From positions 310,001 to 374,000 of the forward strand of contig NZ_CP117710.1 in the NCBI RefSeq assembly GCF_028622875.1: a stretch of DNA of 64,000 nucleotides, read 5' to 3'. This document shows, in pieces, positions 24,772 through 33,171 of this stretch. How positions within the stretch are numbered: the stretch's first letter is position 1; every line of letters begins with the position of its first letter. Position numbers and translations under genes: made by a program. Below the pieces are notes generated by a model. That model made no database searches and was not told the origin of the DNA. It was given only the letters and a program-made list of their open reading frames with translations. The stretch is from Streptomyces sp. MMBL 11-1 (GTDB taxonomy: Bacteria; Actinomycetota; Actinomycetes; Streptomycetales; Streptomycetaceae).

Positions 24772-25599
24772 CTATCGGCGGTTCCTGCCGAGGATCTCGG
24801 GTCGGGGGTGCGGTCCGTGCCCGGCGGATGAGCGGGTGTGGGGCGCGGGGAGCACTTCGCCGGGAACGCTCCGCACGGTCGACAGTGCGCGCCGGCTCGG
24901 CGGGAGGCCGCGCGGCATGACGGTGCCTTCCGTGGCTGGATTCGGATTGAGCAGACGAAGGATTTGCAGTGCTATCGGCGCAGGAACGCGGTTCAGTTCG
25001 ATCTCGGCCTCCGATGCATCGGTGCTCAGCCGGATCTCGCCGCCCGCGTGGGCCGGTGGATAGGTGTCTTCGAGGGAGGAGGCGTACCAGAAGGACCGGG
25101 TGCGGGAGGATTCCGTGCGCTCGGTCTCCCACCCCGCGGGGTGCAGAGCCGGCAGGGCCTGCTTCATCTCGCGGTTCATCCGCTGGCGTGCCCGCCGGTT
25201 CTCCTGGGCAGTGCGCCGTTCGGCGAGGGCGACTTCGAGGTTCTTCAGGTAGCCCGGCAGCAGCAGGGTGACGATGCGGGAGGCCATGCTGGAGGTGGAC
25301 GAGTCGAGGCCGACGGTGGTCGTCTCGGCCGTGCCGCTGTACCCGGGGGGATAGACGCACTCGACGGTGAGCCTGCGGCCGGCGCTCCCTTTGAGGTGGG
25401 TGTTGTGGTGGCGGAGCGACAGCGCCAGCCTGCGGGGGTGGACCAACGAGAAGCTGAGGTAGTGCGCCTCCGTGTCGACGTGGTGGATCCAGTCTTCGCC
25501 TTCGGTGGTCCGGCTGTTCAGTGCGGCGCACAGCGCGCTGCCGAGCTGGTCGGCCAGGGCCTGGACTTCGCTGTGCTTCGGTTCGACGTTGGAAGCCAA
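24772..25599 (-). CDS. Hypothetical protein
   Basis: 275-aa protein. TTG 25599 (AGAAAGG 9 bases ahead) is preferred; GTG 25629 overlapping the upstream stop is the alternative. It starts with a helix (VEPKHSEVQALADQLGSALC) and strand pairs (HYLSFSLVHPRRLALSLRHH). A long charged helix follows (LKNLEVALAERRTAQENRRA), then TRSFWYASSLEDTYPPAHAG and a helical segment with LQILRLLNP. The C-terminal ~45 residues are disordered. Not recognised; a DNA-associated role is possible from context only. Confidence 0.7.
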   Translation of the reverse strand: MASNVEPKHSEVQALADQLGSALCAALNSRTTEGEDWIHHVDTEAHYLSFSLVHPRRLALSLRHHNTHLKGSAGRRLTVECVYPPGYSGTAETTTVGLDSSTSSMASRIVTLLLPGYLKNLEVALAERRTAQENRRARQRMNREMKQALPALHPAGWETERTESSRTRSFWYASSLEDTYPPAHAGGEIRLSTDASEAEIELNRVPAPIALQILRLLNPNPATEGTVMPRGLPPSRRALSTVRSVPGEVLPAPHTRSSAGHGPHPRPEILGRNRR

Positions 25600-25625
25600 G
25601 GGCAGACGCCTTTCTCGGACGGGGC

Positions 25626-26072
25626 TCACACGGCGGTCGCGGCACGGTGCCGGCCGGGGGCTCGCCTCTCCCGTACGGGCAGGGGGCCGCTGCGAGGCTT
25701 GAGCAGCTCGGGCAGGAAATGGGGGCCTTCCTGGTCCTGTCCCAGCAGCGTCAGGTACGTCTCGGCCTCAGCGAGCGCCTTGGCGAAGCTGCTCCGTGCG
25801 ACCTGGCGGCGGCGCCAGGCCCGTCCCGCCCGGGTGCGGGCTCCGGCGACGTACCGCTCGGCCTGGCGGGCGAAGAGGAAGCGGAGACCGACCAGTTGGG
25901 GGCGCGCGGCCCGGCCTGTCGCAGCGCTCGGCGGAGTGGTATGGCCGGCGGTGAGGGTCGCTACCACCCTGTCGAGCGCGGAGTGGATGGCCGCCCACGC
26001 TTCGGTTTCGGATCGGTGTCGCTCGCGCTCGCGGCTGCAGGTGGAGAAGGCGGAGGGAATCATGGGGGCCAT
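25626..26072 (-). CDS. Basic helical hypothetical protein
   Basis: 148-aa, strongly basic, mostly helical protein (WAAIHSALDRVVATLTAG, then LVGLRFLFARQAERYVAGAR, then FAKALAEAETYLTLLGQDQE). ATG 26072 follows GAAGGA. Basic helices suggest nucleic-acid binding. First gene of the operon from the 26126-26167 promoter. Confidence 0.65.
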   Translation of the reverse strand: MAPMIPSAFSTCSRERERHRSETEAWAAIHSALDRVVATLTAGHTTPPSAATGRAARPQLVGLRFLFARQAERYVAGARTRAGRAWRRRQVARSSFAKALAEAETYLTLLGQDQEGPHFLPELLKPRSGPLPVRERRAPGRHRAATAV

Positions 26073-26125
26073 CGGGGTCCTTCACGGGCGGTGAGGCGGG
26101 GACAGTACCCCGCGTGACAAGTAAG

Positions 26126-26167
26126 AGTTTACGAACGGCTATGCGTAATGTCAATTCATACTTGTCT
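26126..26167 (-). promoter_or_regulatory. Family promoter for 26.1-20.3 kb operon
   Basis: Minus strand: -35 TTGACA (26054 + 100 = 26154-26149), 17 bases, -10 TAAACT (26131-26126), with upstream box GACAAGTATGAATTGAC. It lies 55 bases upstream of the gene starting at 26072. The rest of the 26168-26532 gap has no gene apart from the terminator. Confidence 0.75.
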
Positions 26168-26400
26168 TATGGTTTGTGGGCTGCCCGTTCAGCGCAGACG
26201 AGGAACTCGGGTGGTCCGCCGGCGGCGAGGAGGGAACCCGGCCACCTCCCTGACCGGAGGCGGCGGGCAGATGGCTGTCGTCAGGTTCGTGCCGTCGGGA
26301 GAACGTGGAGTCGAGAGCCGGAGCCGCGGCAGTCCTGCCGCGGGCGAGACGAGGCGGCTGACCATCCCGGGACTTGCAGACCAGGGTGTACGAAGGCCGC

Positions 26401-26428
26401 CCTGGTGGCCACGGGGGAAGCCACCAGG
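26401..26428 (-). terminator. Hairpin terminator of the 31-26.5 kb operon
   Basis: 9-bp perfect inverted repeat (26401-26409 and 26420-26428) with a 10-base loop, about 105 bases downstream of the stop at 26533. Confidence 0.55.
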
Positions 26429-26532
26429 ACGGTGTCGTTCAGCCTAGGGGGCGAGAGGCCGCCCGGCCCGCGATACGGCAGAATCCGAACCCCCCACACC
26501 GCTTGCCTCATCAGCGGGTTGCGGTGGCCGGG

Positions 26533-27768
26533 TCATGTCCCGGGGATGCTTGCAGGCGGGGCGCCCGTGGCCTCCGACCACTTCTCCTCGAAGGACTTCT
26601 TCTGCTTGTCGGCGACGAAAGCCGGGGCCGAGACGATGAAGTCCTCCGTCATCGGGAGCACCGCGCCCCGTTCGCGGCGCCAGGTGCGGACCGATCCGTA
26701 GACGCTGTCATGCTCAACGCGCCGCCCGGGGCGGCTGCCGATGCGCTCGACGGTCTGGCCGAGGGGCGCCCGGCTTCCGGTACGCAGCCGCTTCACCGAC
26801 CGCAACGCCTGTCCGCGGACAGTCGGGTCGGCAGAGCTCGCGGGCAGGATGCGGCGCAGGTGGTAGATCGCCCAGTCGCACGACTCGAGCTCAGCGCAGA
26901 ACGCGTCAAGAACAGCGCGATCCTGCGGACGCGAGCGGTCGAACTGTTCCAGCAGCGAACGGCGCCCGAAGAGACGGGAGTTCGGGTTGAGACGGGTGGA
27001 GGTGTACTCCAGTCGCAGGACCCGGCCGGCCACCGCGGGGAAGGACCGCATCCGGTCCAGGTGAGCGGGCAGGGCGCCCATCGAGACTGGATAGCAGCAG
27101 AAGGTGCAGTAGGACTTCTTCCACCGCACGCCAAGCCGCTCGAACAGGAAGTCCTCGCACTTCTGACGCCCCCAGCCCCAGTCGATGAGCGGGTAGACCC
27201 CGGTGCGCAGGGGGAGTTTGCTCTCCTTGCGGTCGCGGTCAGCCCGTCCGCTCTCGTCGGCGTTGAAGCCGATCATCTGGCGGAACGGCCCGTGAGTGTT
27301 CCTCTTGCACCACAGGTCTCCGACGTCGCCTTTCGCTCGAATGCTGCACTTGCGAACTCCGCCCTGCTGAGGAACCGTGCCGTTCGCTTCCATCTCGTCC
27401 CACAGCGCCCAGCGGCCGCGGCGGATCAGACGCTTCGGACTGCGGGAGTCGTCCAGGACGTCGATTCCGGCGCGTATGGGCTGCCCTGCGCGCGCCAGCT
27501 GGACGAGGCGCAGTCCCTTCTCTGCGAGAAGCGGGAGGATGTAGCGCTCGGCGTCGGCGTCGGTGTCCGCCCACTCGTCTCCGGTGGCCATCGTGATGAC
27601 CGCCGTGCGCTCGGGGTCGATCCCGTGCGCTTCCAGGTCGTCGAGCACGGCGACCAGGTAGGCGGTGGAGTCGACGCCCCGACCCCAGTTGATGACGTAC
27701 TCGACCGGAGTGCTGAGGGGCGTCGATGTGGTGAACAGCGTTGGAGCTGCGGTGGTCTGAAGCTTGAT
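26533..27768 (-). CDS. PP-loop ATPase, PAPS-reductase-like (2), ATC start
   Basis: 411 aa from ATC 27768, which lies 6 bases after TGGAGG. The PP-loop NWGRGVDSTAYLVAVLDDL (~residues 27-45) is upstream of the first GTG (27648), so a start there would remove the active site; no ATG, GTG or TTG exists in between. The loop differs from SGGXDS by GRGVDS. Further marks are VITMATGDEW, RKCSIRAKGD, CDWAIYHLR and a YCTFCCYPVSMG cysteine cluster. It probably adenylates a substrate and may use a thiol or Fe-S site. Long PP-loop proteins of this kind occur on actinophages and plasmids; the substrate is unknown. Last gene of its operon. Confidence 0.8.
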   Translation of the reverse strand: MKLQTTAAPTLFTTSTPLSTPVEYVINWGRGVDSTAYLVAVLDDLEAHGIDPERTAVITMATGDEWADTDADAERYILPLLAEKGLRLVQLARAGQPIRAGIDVLDDSRSPKRLIRRGRWALWDEMEANGTVPQQGGVRKCSIRAKGDVGDLWCKRNTHGPFRQMIGFNADESGRADRDRKESKLPLRTGVYPLIDWGWGRQKCEDFLFERLGVRWKKSYCTFCCYPVSMGALPAHLDRMRSFPAVAGRVLRLEYTSTRLNPNSRLFGRRSLLEQFDRSRPQDRAVLDAFCAELESCDWAIYHLRRILPASSADPTVRGQALRSVKRLRTGSRAPLGQTVERIGSRPGRRVEHDSVYGSVRTWRRERGAVLPMTEDFIVSAPAFVADKQKKSFEEKWSEATGAPPASIPGT

Positions 27769-28044
27769 GGGCTGCCTCCAGGCGGTCGTTGATGAGCCGG
27801 GCGGAAGGGCGTGCCCAGCTGTGCTGGCGGCGGAACTGGACCGCCCCCGGGCCGGTCAGAGCAGATGGCCTGGCACGCCTCGGGCGGGGATGGGGGAAGG
27901 CATCTGGTGTCCCCGCTGAAGGGCCGATCGGCGCGCGGCGGCTGGGCCGCCCGGGTCGAAGCGGGCTCACGGGCTCGGCCGGCGCGGAGGAAGCCGGGCA
28001 GACGTGGAGCCGGGCGTCCAGCGCTGGGTGAAGTCCGCGAAACC

Positions 28045-28929
28045 TCAGCAGGGCAGGTGCGGTGAGTCCAGGACGTGCCCAGTACCACCGCAGTGGTTGC
28101 ACGCCTTGACTCCCGCCTCCTGGACGAGGCCGGTCCAGAAGGAAACCTGCTGCTCCCACGCGGACAAGGCATCCGTGTACCGGCCGGCGGGAACGCGGTC
28201 GGCGACCGGAAGGTACATCTCCCTGGAGACGAGCACGGGAACTTCGCGGCCGGACTTCAGCTCGCGCAGGTTCTTCCCCAGGTTCGGCTGCCAGCGCGAG
28301 ACGGGCTCCTGGAAGGGAACCCGGATGGTGACGTAGAGCCCGGCCGGCTTGTCGTCCCGGCCGTCGAAGCAGTACTGCACGTGCAGCATCCTCGTGATCA
28401 GGTCTTTCAGATGGCTGCGGAGGCCCGGGATGTGGCCGGGGAAGCAGTGGAGGTACTCGCGCCGTTCGGTGAGTGAATGCGGCATCCTCGCAACCCACGG
28501 CGGGGCACCGGGAGCCGGGGGCTCGCTTCCCTCAAGGACGCGGAAGGGGCCCTCGTACTCGTACGTGAGCGCGGGCTGCTCCTCGGTGACTGCCCGGTAG
28601 AACCGGTAGTAGTTGTCGTCCTCGACTTCCTCGTTGCGCTCCGTCCACTCCTCGGCGCTGAGCATCTCCGGGTAGCGGGCAGAGAGGGCGCTCCGGTCGA
28701 TGAGCTCGTAGCGGACCGGTACGGGCCTGGGCTGCATCCGGGCCGTGATCCTCTCGGCGTGGTGGTCGGTGACCCACCACGTCCCGGTCCGTTCCCCGAG
28801 GGGAGCCATGGGCCGGCCGTCGGCCAGCATGCCGGTTACGGGTGTGCTGCGGCTTCCGGGGGGAGCGGGCAGGTGGTACAGCCACCGACCGTCCGGGTGC
28901 TGGATGGCGTAGTTCTCGAAGGGGTCCAC
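28045..28929 (-). CDS. Hypothetical protein with C-terminal zinc-like motif
   Basis: 294-aa protein from GTG 28929 (GAGAG upstream). The N-terminus reads VDPFENYAIQHPDGRWLYHL. Later blocks include WWVTDHHAERITARMQPRPV, a DDNYYRFYRAV aromatic segment, and LYVTIRVPFQEPVSRWQP. The last 20 residues hold CNHCGGTGHVLDSP and a final cysteine, a likely metal site of the CXXCXGXGH type. No family recognised. It is coupled in an operon with the ADP-ribosylglycohydrolase. Confidence 0.7.
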   Translation of the reverse strand: MDPFENYAIQHPDGRWLYHLPAPPGSRSTPVTGMLADGRPMAPLGERTGTWWVTDHHAERITARMQPRPVPVRYELIDRSALSARYPEMLSAEEWTERNEEVEDDNYYRFYRAVTEEQPALTYEYEGPFRVLEGSEPPAPGAPPWVARMPHSLTERREYLHCFPGHIPGLRSHLKDLITRMLHVQYCFDGRDDKPAGLYVTIRVPFQEPVSRWQPNLGKNLRELKSGREVPVLVSREMYLPVADRVPAGRYTDALSAWEQQVSFWTGLVQEAGVKACNHCGGTGHVLDSPHLPC

Positions 28930-29015
28930 GGGCTCTCGTTCTGCTGGTCTGCTGGGTGGGCACCGCTGCGGCGGCGCGGATGAGGAAGGCTGCTCTGCGG
29001 GCCCGGCGGCCGGGT

Positions 29016-29648
29016 TCAGGACCGGGCCGATCCGGTGGGGCACTGGCTGGCCACGCCCTCGGCGTCGCCGGATTCGTGCTGCTCGACCCACTGGCGGGCG
29101 ATGGGCACGGAGATGGCTCGGTAGACGACGCGGTGACTGTCCCGATCCACGACCGAGGCCCGGTAAGGGCCCGGACGGAAGCCGCCCCCGGAGGACGCGT
29201 CAGTGGTGAAGTAGCGTCCGCGGTCACCGTCGGCGTGGGTACGGATCAGGTTCACCTGCACGGCGTGGCGGCCGCGGAAGTCGGTGTGCCGGTACCAGCC
29301 GCGGAGCCCGTAGGCGGCGGCGTAGGCGTCCAGCCGGTCCGCGTGCCAGCCCCGTTCGGCCTCGGGTGCGTTCGTCTCGGCTGCGGCCAGCGAAGACACC
29401 ACCGCGGCATGAAAGCTGTTGTGCCACTCGCGTATGCCCAGGCCGGTGCTCTGGATCTGGCCGGCGCGCTCGGCTGCTCGGTTCGCGGTCCGCCGGGCGA
29501 GGGCTGTCTGGTGCGCGCTCATGCCCCGTCCGTCCCATGCATTGAGGTTCTCCAGGGCGTTGGCCACGGGAGGTGGCCCGCTCGGCAGGCCCGTCAGGTC
29601 CGACAGGTCGGGAACGGGCGCGATCGGGGGAACTGAGTCGTACGTCAT
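29016..29648 (-). CDS. Hypothetical protein
   Basis: 210-aa protein from ATG 29648 (CGGAG upstream). A proline-rich N-terminus is followed by a helical region (TALARRTANRAAERAGQIQS) and a beta-rich C-terminal domain (WYRHTDFRGRHAVQVNLIR, YFTTDASSGGGFRPGPYRAS). Family unknown. Second gene of the 31-26.5 kb operon. Confidence 0.7.
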   Translation of the reverse strand: MTYDSVPPIAPVPDLSDLTGLPSGPPPVANALENLNAWDGRGMSAHQTALARRTANRAAERAGQIQSTGLGIREWHNSFHAAVVSSLAAAETNAPEAERGWHADRLDAYAAAYGLRGWYRHTDFRGRHAVQVNLIRTHADGDRGRYFTTDASSGGGFRPGPYRASVVDRDSHRVVYRAISVPIARQWVEQHESGDAEGVASQCPTGSARS

Positions 29649-29679
29649 GGGGCTCCGTCTCACGTAGTCGCGGTCCTGG

Positions 29680-30720
29680 TCAGCGGTCCCATCGGGCGCC
29701 GTGCGCGGCCAGGGTGTCCCGGTGCTCGATCCGGTCGGTCCAGCGCGCCGGCCAGGCATCCGCTCCGTGAAAGGCACCTGCGAAGGCGCCGGTGAGGCAG
29801 GCGACAGAGTCGGAGTCTCCGGAGGAGCAGGCGGCCCGCCGCAGAGCGGTTACCGGATCGTGGGGAAAGAGGAGGAAGCACAGCAGGCCCGTGGCCAAGG
29901 CTTCCTCGGCGACCCATCCCGCGCCGGTGACCAGGCAGGGGTCATCGTCGGGAGCGGGCGAGGCCAGGGCGGCGTCAAGCCGGTCCAGAGCCCCGAGGTT
30001 CTCGTCCCAGCCTCGCGTGATGAACCCGGTGGGCGATCGCCAGGGGCCACGTGTCCAGAGGTCTCCGAGCCACCTGCCGTGGTAGCGCGAGCGCTGGGAT
30101 AGGGCGTATGCGCGCAGCAGCTGCGGAAGCCGCGACGGCATGGCGCCTTGCTTCAGCAGCCAGACAGCGTGGGCGGTGAGATCGGCAGCGGCGAGCGCCG
30201 TGGGATGCCCGTGGGTGAGGGCGGCCTGGAGCTGAGCTGCGCCGGCCCGCTCCTCGGGGTCCAGGGACGCGATCAGACCGAGCGGCGCGACGCGCATGTT
30301 GGCCCCGCAGCCTTTCGAGCCGGCCTCGGTCGCAAGCCGCCAGGGTGTTCCCTTCTTCAGCCGGGCACAGGCCGCGAGACACGTCATACCGGGGGCGCGG
30401 TCGTTGTCCGGCGCGTCGAGCCAGCGCACGAACTCGCAGACGAGCGCCTGCTCGAATCGCGCCGGATCCAGCCGCCCGGTGCTGTCGGGGTCCATAGCGG
30501 TGTCAGCGGCGCGGGCAACGGCCAGGGTCATCTGGGTGTCGTCGGTGACCAGGGCGGGGACGGGGAGGCTCATGTGCTGCCAGGGGCCGCTGCGCAGAAT
30601 CTCGGCGACACTGGCGAACTCGGTGGGAAAGCCGAGCGCGTCGCCGAGCGCCAGACCGAACAGCGCGCCCGTGGCTGCTTCGCCGGGTCGGGCCCGGGCT
30701 GTGGTGGTGACTTCGTTCAG
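29680..30720 (-). CDS. ADP-ribosylglycohydrolase (DraG/ARH family), CTG start
   Basis: 346-aa enzyme that removes ADP-ribose from a substrate, using Mg ions. Family marks are GALFGLALGDALGFPTEF at the N-terminus, the metal-binding VTDDTQMTLAVA, and the C-terminal GDSDSVACLTGAFAGAFHG (GDND-like). The start is set at CTG 30720, with AGGAG six bases upstream, because family homology begins ~15 residues later; the frame stays open upstream to 30855 without a ribosome site. It could reverse the action of the ADP-ribosyltransferase at 2066-3427. First gene after the promoter at 30988-31028. Confidence 0.88.
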   Translation of the reverse strand: MNEVTTTARARPGEAATGALFGLALGDALGFPTEFASVAEILRSGPWQHMSLPVPALVTDDTQMTLAVARAADTAMDPDSTGRLDPARFEQALVCEFVRWLDAPDNDRAPGMTCLAACARLKKGTPWRLATEAGSKGCGANMRVAPLGLIASLDPEERAGAAQLQAALTHGHPTALAAADLTAHAVWLLKQGAMPSRLPQLLRAYALSQRSRYHGRWLGDLWTRGPWRSPTGFITRGWDENLGALDRLDAALASPAPDDDPCLVTGAGWVAEEALATGLLCFLLFPHDPVTALRRAACSSGDSDSVACLTGAFAGAFHGADAWPARWTDRIEHRDTLAAHGARWDR

Positions 30721-30860
30721 TGGTCGCTCCTCTCGGGAGTCGGGGGATGCCTGCCGGGGCCTGACCTTCGCGGAGACTCGGGCGGCTGGAACGCCGCGGC
30801 GGCGAGGCAGCCGCGCCCGCGATCTGTCGTAGGGGCGGCCGGTCGGGTGGCCCATGGTGC

Positions 30861-30898
30861 CGCCGCCCCGCTCCGGGGGGTTGCGGAGCAGGGCGGCG
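30861..30898 (-). terminator. Long hairpin terminator of transfer operon
   Basis: Arms 30861-30875 and 30884-30898 pair at 14 of 15 positions around an 8-base loop. It is about 130 bases beyond the stop of the last transfer gene (31032), on the far side of the next operon's promoter, so the two units overlap. Confidence 0.6.
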
Positions 30899-30987
30899 GG
30901 TGTCGGCGGTAGGGCCCGCGCCAGCGACCGTGTCCGAGGGGGGCCGGACTACGCCGCGGCCGGGCGTCTCTCCCAACCAACAGACTC

Positions 30988-31028
30988 AGATTACACTCAA
31001 GCGAGCATATTGTAAAGTTTCACATGTC
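30988..31028 (-). promoter_or_regulatory. Family promoter for ADP-ribosylglycohydrolase operon
   Basis: Minus strand: -35 TTTACA (31016-31011), 17 bases, -10 TAATCT (30993-30988), upstream box GACATGTGAAACTTTAC. It lies just past the stop of the transfer operon; the 30721-30987 gap holds no gene. Confidence 0.7.
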
Positions 31029-31031
31029 GCA

Positions 31032-32216
31032 CTAGCCGGCCTTGGGGAAGACGGGTGGGGTCCAACCGATGTAGGTCGCGCCCCACTTCGTCTCGAAGAG
31101 TTCGGCGTCGACGATGTCGATGTAGCCGGGCCTGAGGATGTCGTTCGAGGCGACCTTGTTGTCGCCGAGGTAGACCGCGATGTGCCCGGCTCGGTGACCG
31201 GTGTCCCAGTACAGGAGCGCGCCCGGCGGAGGGTTGCGGTCCTTGTCGTGCCGCATGCTGCTCGGGACGACCTTGTAGTGGTCGATCGCGTAGTTGACGC
31301 CGGAGAAGGACCAGCCGTAGACGATCGCGGTGTACGCGAGACACCTCTGGTACCACTTCTTCTCGGACCCGGTGCCCGCGTGGTCCTTCGCCCAGGCGAT
31401 GGCCTCCTCCACGGTCCGCGGGTTGTTGAGCGTGTAGGTCTTGGTGCCGTCGGTGAACGTTCCGCCGCCTCCGCTGGGGGCGGGTGTGCTGGTGCCGCAG
31501 TTGCTGTTCTCGCTCGTGACGTCGTCGGCCTCGTCACCGGCAGGCTGGTTGCCGGTGTTGCCGGCGCGTTCGAGGTCGAGGCCGGCGTCCTTGGCGAGTT
31601 TGCGCATCGAGTTCTCGTGGCCCGCGTACAACCCCGGGTGGGCCGACTTCTGCACCGCCTGCGCAGCCTCGCCCAGCGGCTTGAGCTGCCACCCCTGGAT
31701 GTCGACGAGACCCGGGTTGCCACCGCGGCCCTTGAAGAAGGACTCTGCAGCGAACGACGGGTCCATGATCTGTGCTTTCGTGCCCCAGTTCATCGACGGC
31801 CGCTGCTGGAAGAGGCCCAGGGAGTCGCGGTCACCGTAGTCGAGGTTCTGCAGCGTGCTCTCCTGCATCGCGGTCATCAACGCGATCAGGGTCGCCCTGC
31901 CGGGCAGCTTGAGCCTGACGGCAACGGCGTCGATGTCCTTGGCGAATCCGATCTGCTTCTGACGAAGGGACCCGGTCGCCTCACCACCTCCGGCCGCCCC
32001 GCCTCCGGTATCCGAGACCGGTGTCGAGTCGTCGGTGCCTGCCCCCGTGTCGGAGCAGGAGGCGGCCGACGCATTACCGGCGGGGAAGAGCAGGCCCAGG
32101 AGGAGCAGGCCGACGACGAACACGGCCACACCGATGGCGCCGAACTTGACCGCCCCGACCTTCTTGACGACGCCGGTGGCATGGATCGCGGCGCGGGCGA
32201 GGTCCTTCTCGTCCAC
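31032..32216 (-). CDS. Conjugative cell-wall hydrolase (transglycosylase-like plus NlpC/P60-like)
   Basis: 394-aa membrane-anchored protein, VirB1/CwlT-like. One transmembrane segment lies at ~24-46 (AIGVAVFVVGLLLLGLL). An extracellular transglycosylase-like module has LIALMTAMQESTLQNL with a candidate catalytic glutamate, and SLGLFQQRPSMNWG. The C-terminal NlpC/P60-like domain has cysteine in KWYQRCLAYTAIVYGW and histidine in HRAGHIAVYLGDNK. Such two-domain enzymes open the peptidoglycan for Gram-positive transfer machines. ATG 32216 follows AGGAG. Last gene of the transfer operon. Confidence 0.88.
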   Translation of the reverse strand: MDEKDLARAAIHATGVVKKVGAVKFGAIGVAVFVVGLLLLGLLFPAGNASAASCSDTGAGTDDSTPVSDTGGGAAGGGEATGSLRQKQIGFAKDIDAVAVRLKLPGRATLIALMTAMQESTLQNLDYGDRDSLGLFQQRPSMNWGTKAQIMDPSFAAESFFKGRGGNPGLVDIQGWQLKPLGEAAQAVQKSAHPGLYAGHENSMRKLAKDAGLDLERAGNTGNQPAGDEADDVTSENSNCGTSTPAPSGGGGTFTDGTKTYTLNNPRTVEEAIAWAKDHAGTGSEKKWYQRCLAYTAIVYGWSFSGVNYAIDHYKVVPSSMRHDKDRNPPPGALLYWDTGHRAGHIAVYLGDNKVASNDILRPGYIDIVDAELFETKWGATYIGWTPPVFPKAG

Positions 32217-32219
32217 GGC

Positions 32220-33050
32220 CTACTCCTCTATCCCGAGGACGCGCGTGACCATCCACGGCGAGTTCAGGTCGGCCCGGGAGACCTCGACGGTCAGGCGGCG
32301 GGTGTAGCTGTAAGGGTCGGTGCCCTTGACCGCGACGGTGACGGTCGCCCGCCGGTAGATGCGCACGGAGGTGTCGGGTGCCGGCCGCTGCTTGCCGGAC
32401 GGCTGGGCAATCTCCGTCTTCGTGGGCCGGGCCTCCACGGCCTGCGCCGCGACCAGGCGGTCGAAGTCCTTGTCGCCGTGGCGCTTGAGGTTGTCGACCA
32501 AGGGGCTGGAGGCGTACGGAGCCGCTCTCTTGACGGCCGCTTGGTGGGAGCCGTCCTGATAGGGGAGCCGGGTGGTGTAGGCGGTGATGAACTTTTCGGC
32601 GACCTGGTCGGGGCTGATGAACTGGGCGGAGGGGCTGGTCGATGGGGCCGGCGGCGCCTTCGGATCCGTACTGGCCGGGGCGGTCGGCCCGGGCTTGCTC
32701 TTCGCCTTGGACGGGACGTCGTCGGCGGGCAACACCAGAGCGCCGATCGCCACGGCCAGAGCGATCAGCAGCGCGACCGCGGGGACCGCGAGGGTGATCG
32801 GCGGCTTCCCCCTGGCCCTTTTGACGGCCTGCTCGCGTTCCTCACGCCGCGCCGAGCGCCAGCGCTTGGCCGCGCGGCGGCGCTTGCGGCGCGGAAGGCC
32901 TGCGAGCTCCTCGGGCAACTCGTCCCGGCGCAGCAGATCGCGCCACTCGGCCGCCGTGCTGGGCGCGTCAGCACCGGAATCCCTGCGGGAGCGGGCCTTG
33001 GCACCGCGATCGGGAGAAGGAGTGGTCGGCTCGTGAGGGTCGTTGGTCAC
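32220..33050 (-). CDS. Single-span transfer protein, VirB8/TcpC-like topology
   Basis: 276-aa protein. Cytoplasmic N-terminal ~80 residues are highly charged with RRKRRRAAKRWRSARREE; one transmembrane span follows (ITLAVPAVALLIALAVAIGALV). After a proline/serine linker there is an external domain (AEKFITAYTTRLPYQDG, VTVAVKGTDPYSYTRRLTVEV) of NTF2-like appearance, as in VirB8/TcpC scaffolds. Its stop lies 3 bases before the next ATG. Assignment is by topology and context rather than strong motifs. Confidence 0.7.
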   Translation of the reverse strand: MTNDPHEPTTPSPDRGAKARSRRDSGADAPSTAAEWRDLLRRDELPEELAGLPRRKRRRAAKRWRSARREEREQAVKRARGKPPITLAVPAVALLIALAVAIGALVLPADDVPSKAKSKPGPTAPASTDPKAPPAPSTSPSAQFISPDQVAEKFITAYTTRLPYQDGSHQAAVKRAAPYASSPLVDNLKRHGDKDFDRLVAAQAVEARPTKTEIAQPSGKQRPAPDTSVRIYRRATVTVAVKGTDPYSYTRRLTVEVSRADLNSPWMVTRVLGIEE

Positions 33051-33171
33051 GTCAGGCTCCGTACGGGGGCATGGCGAGATGGCCCCGGGGCGGTCCGGCC
33101 CGGGGCGAGGGCCGGACCGCTGGGGGATCTCGTGTGCGGGAAAGGGCGGGGGCCGCCACGGCGGCCGGCGG

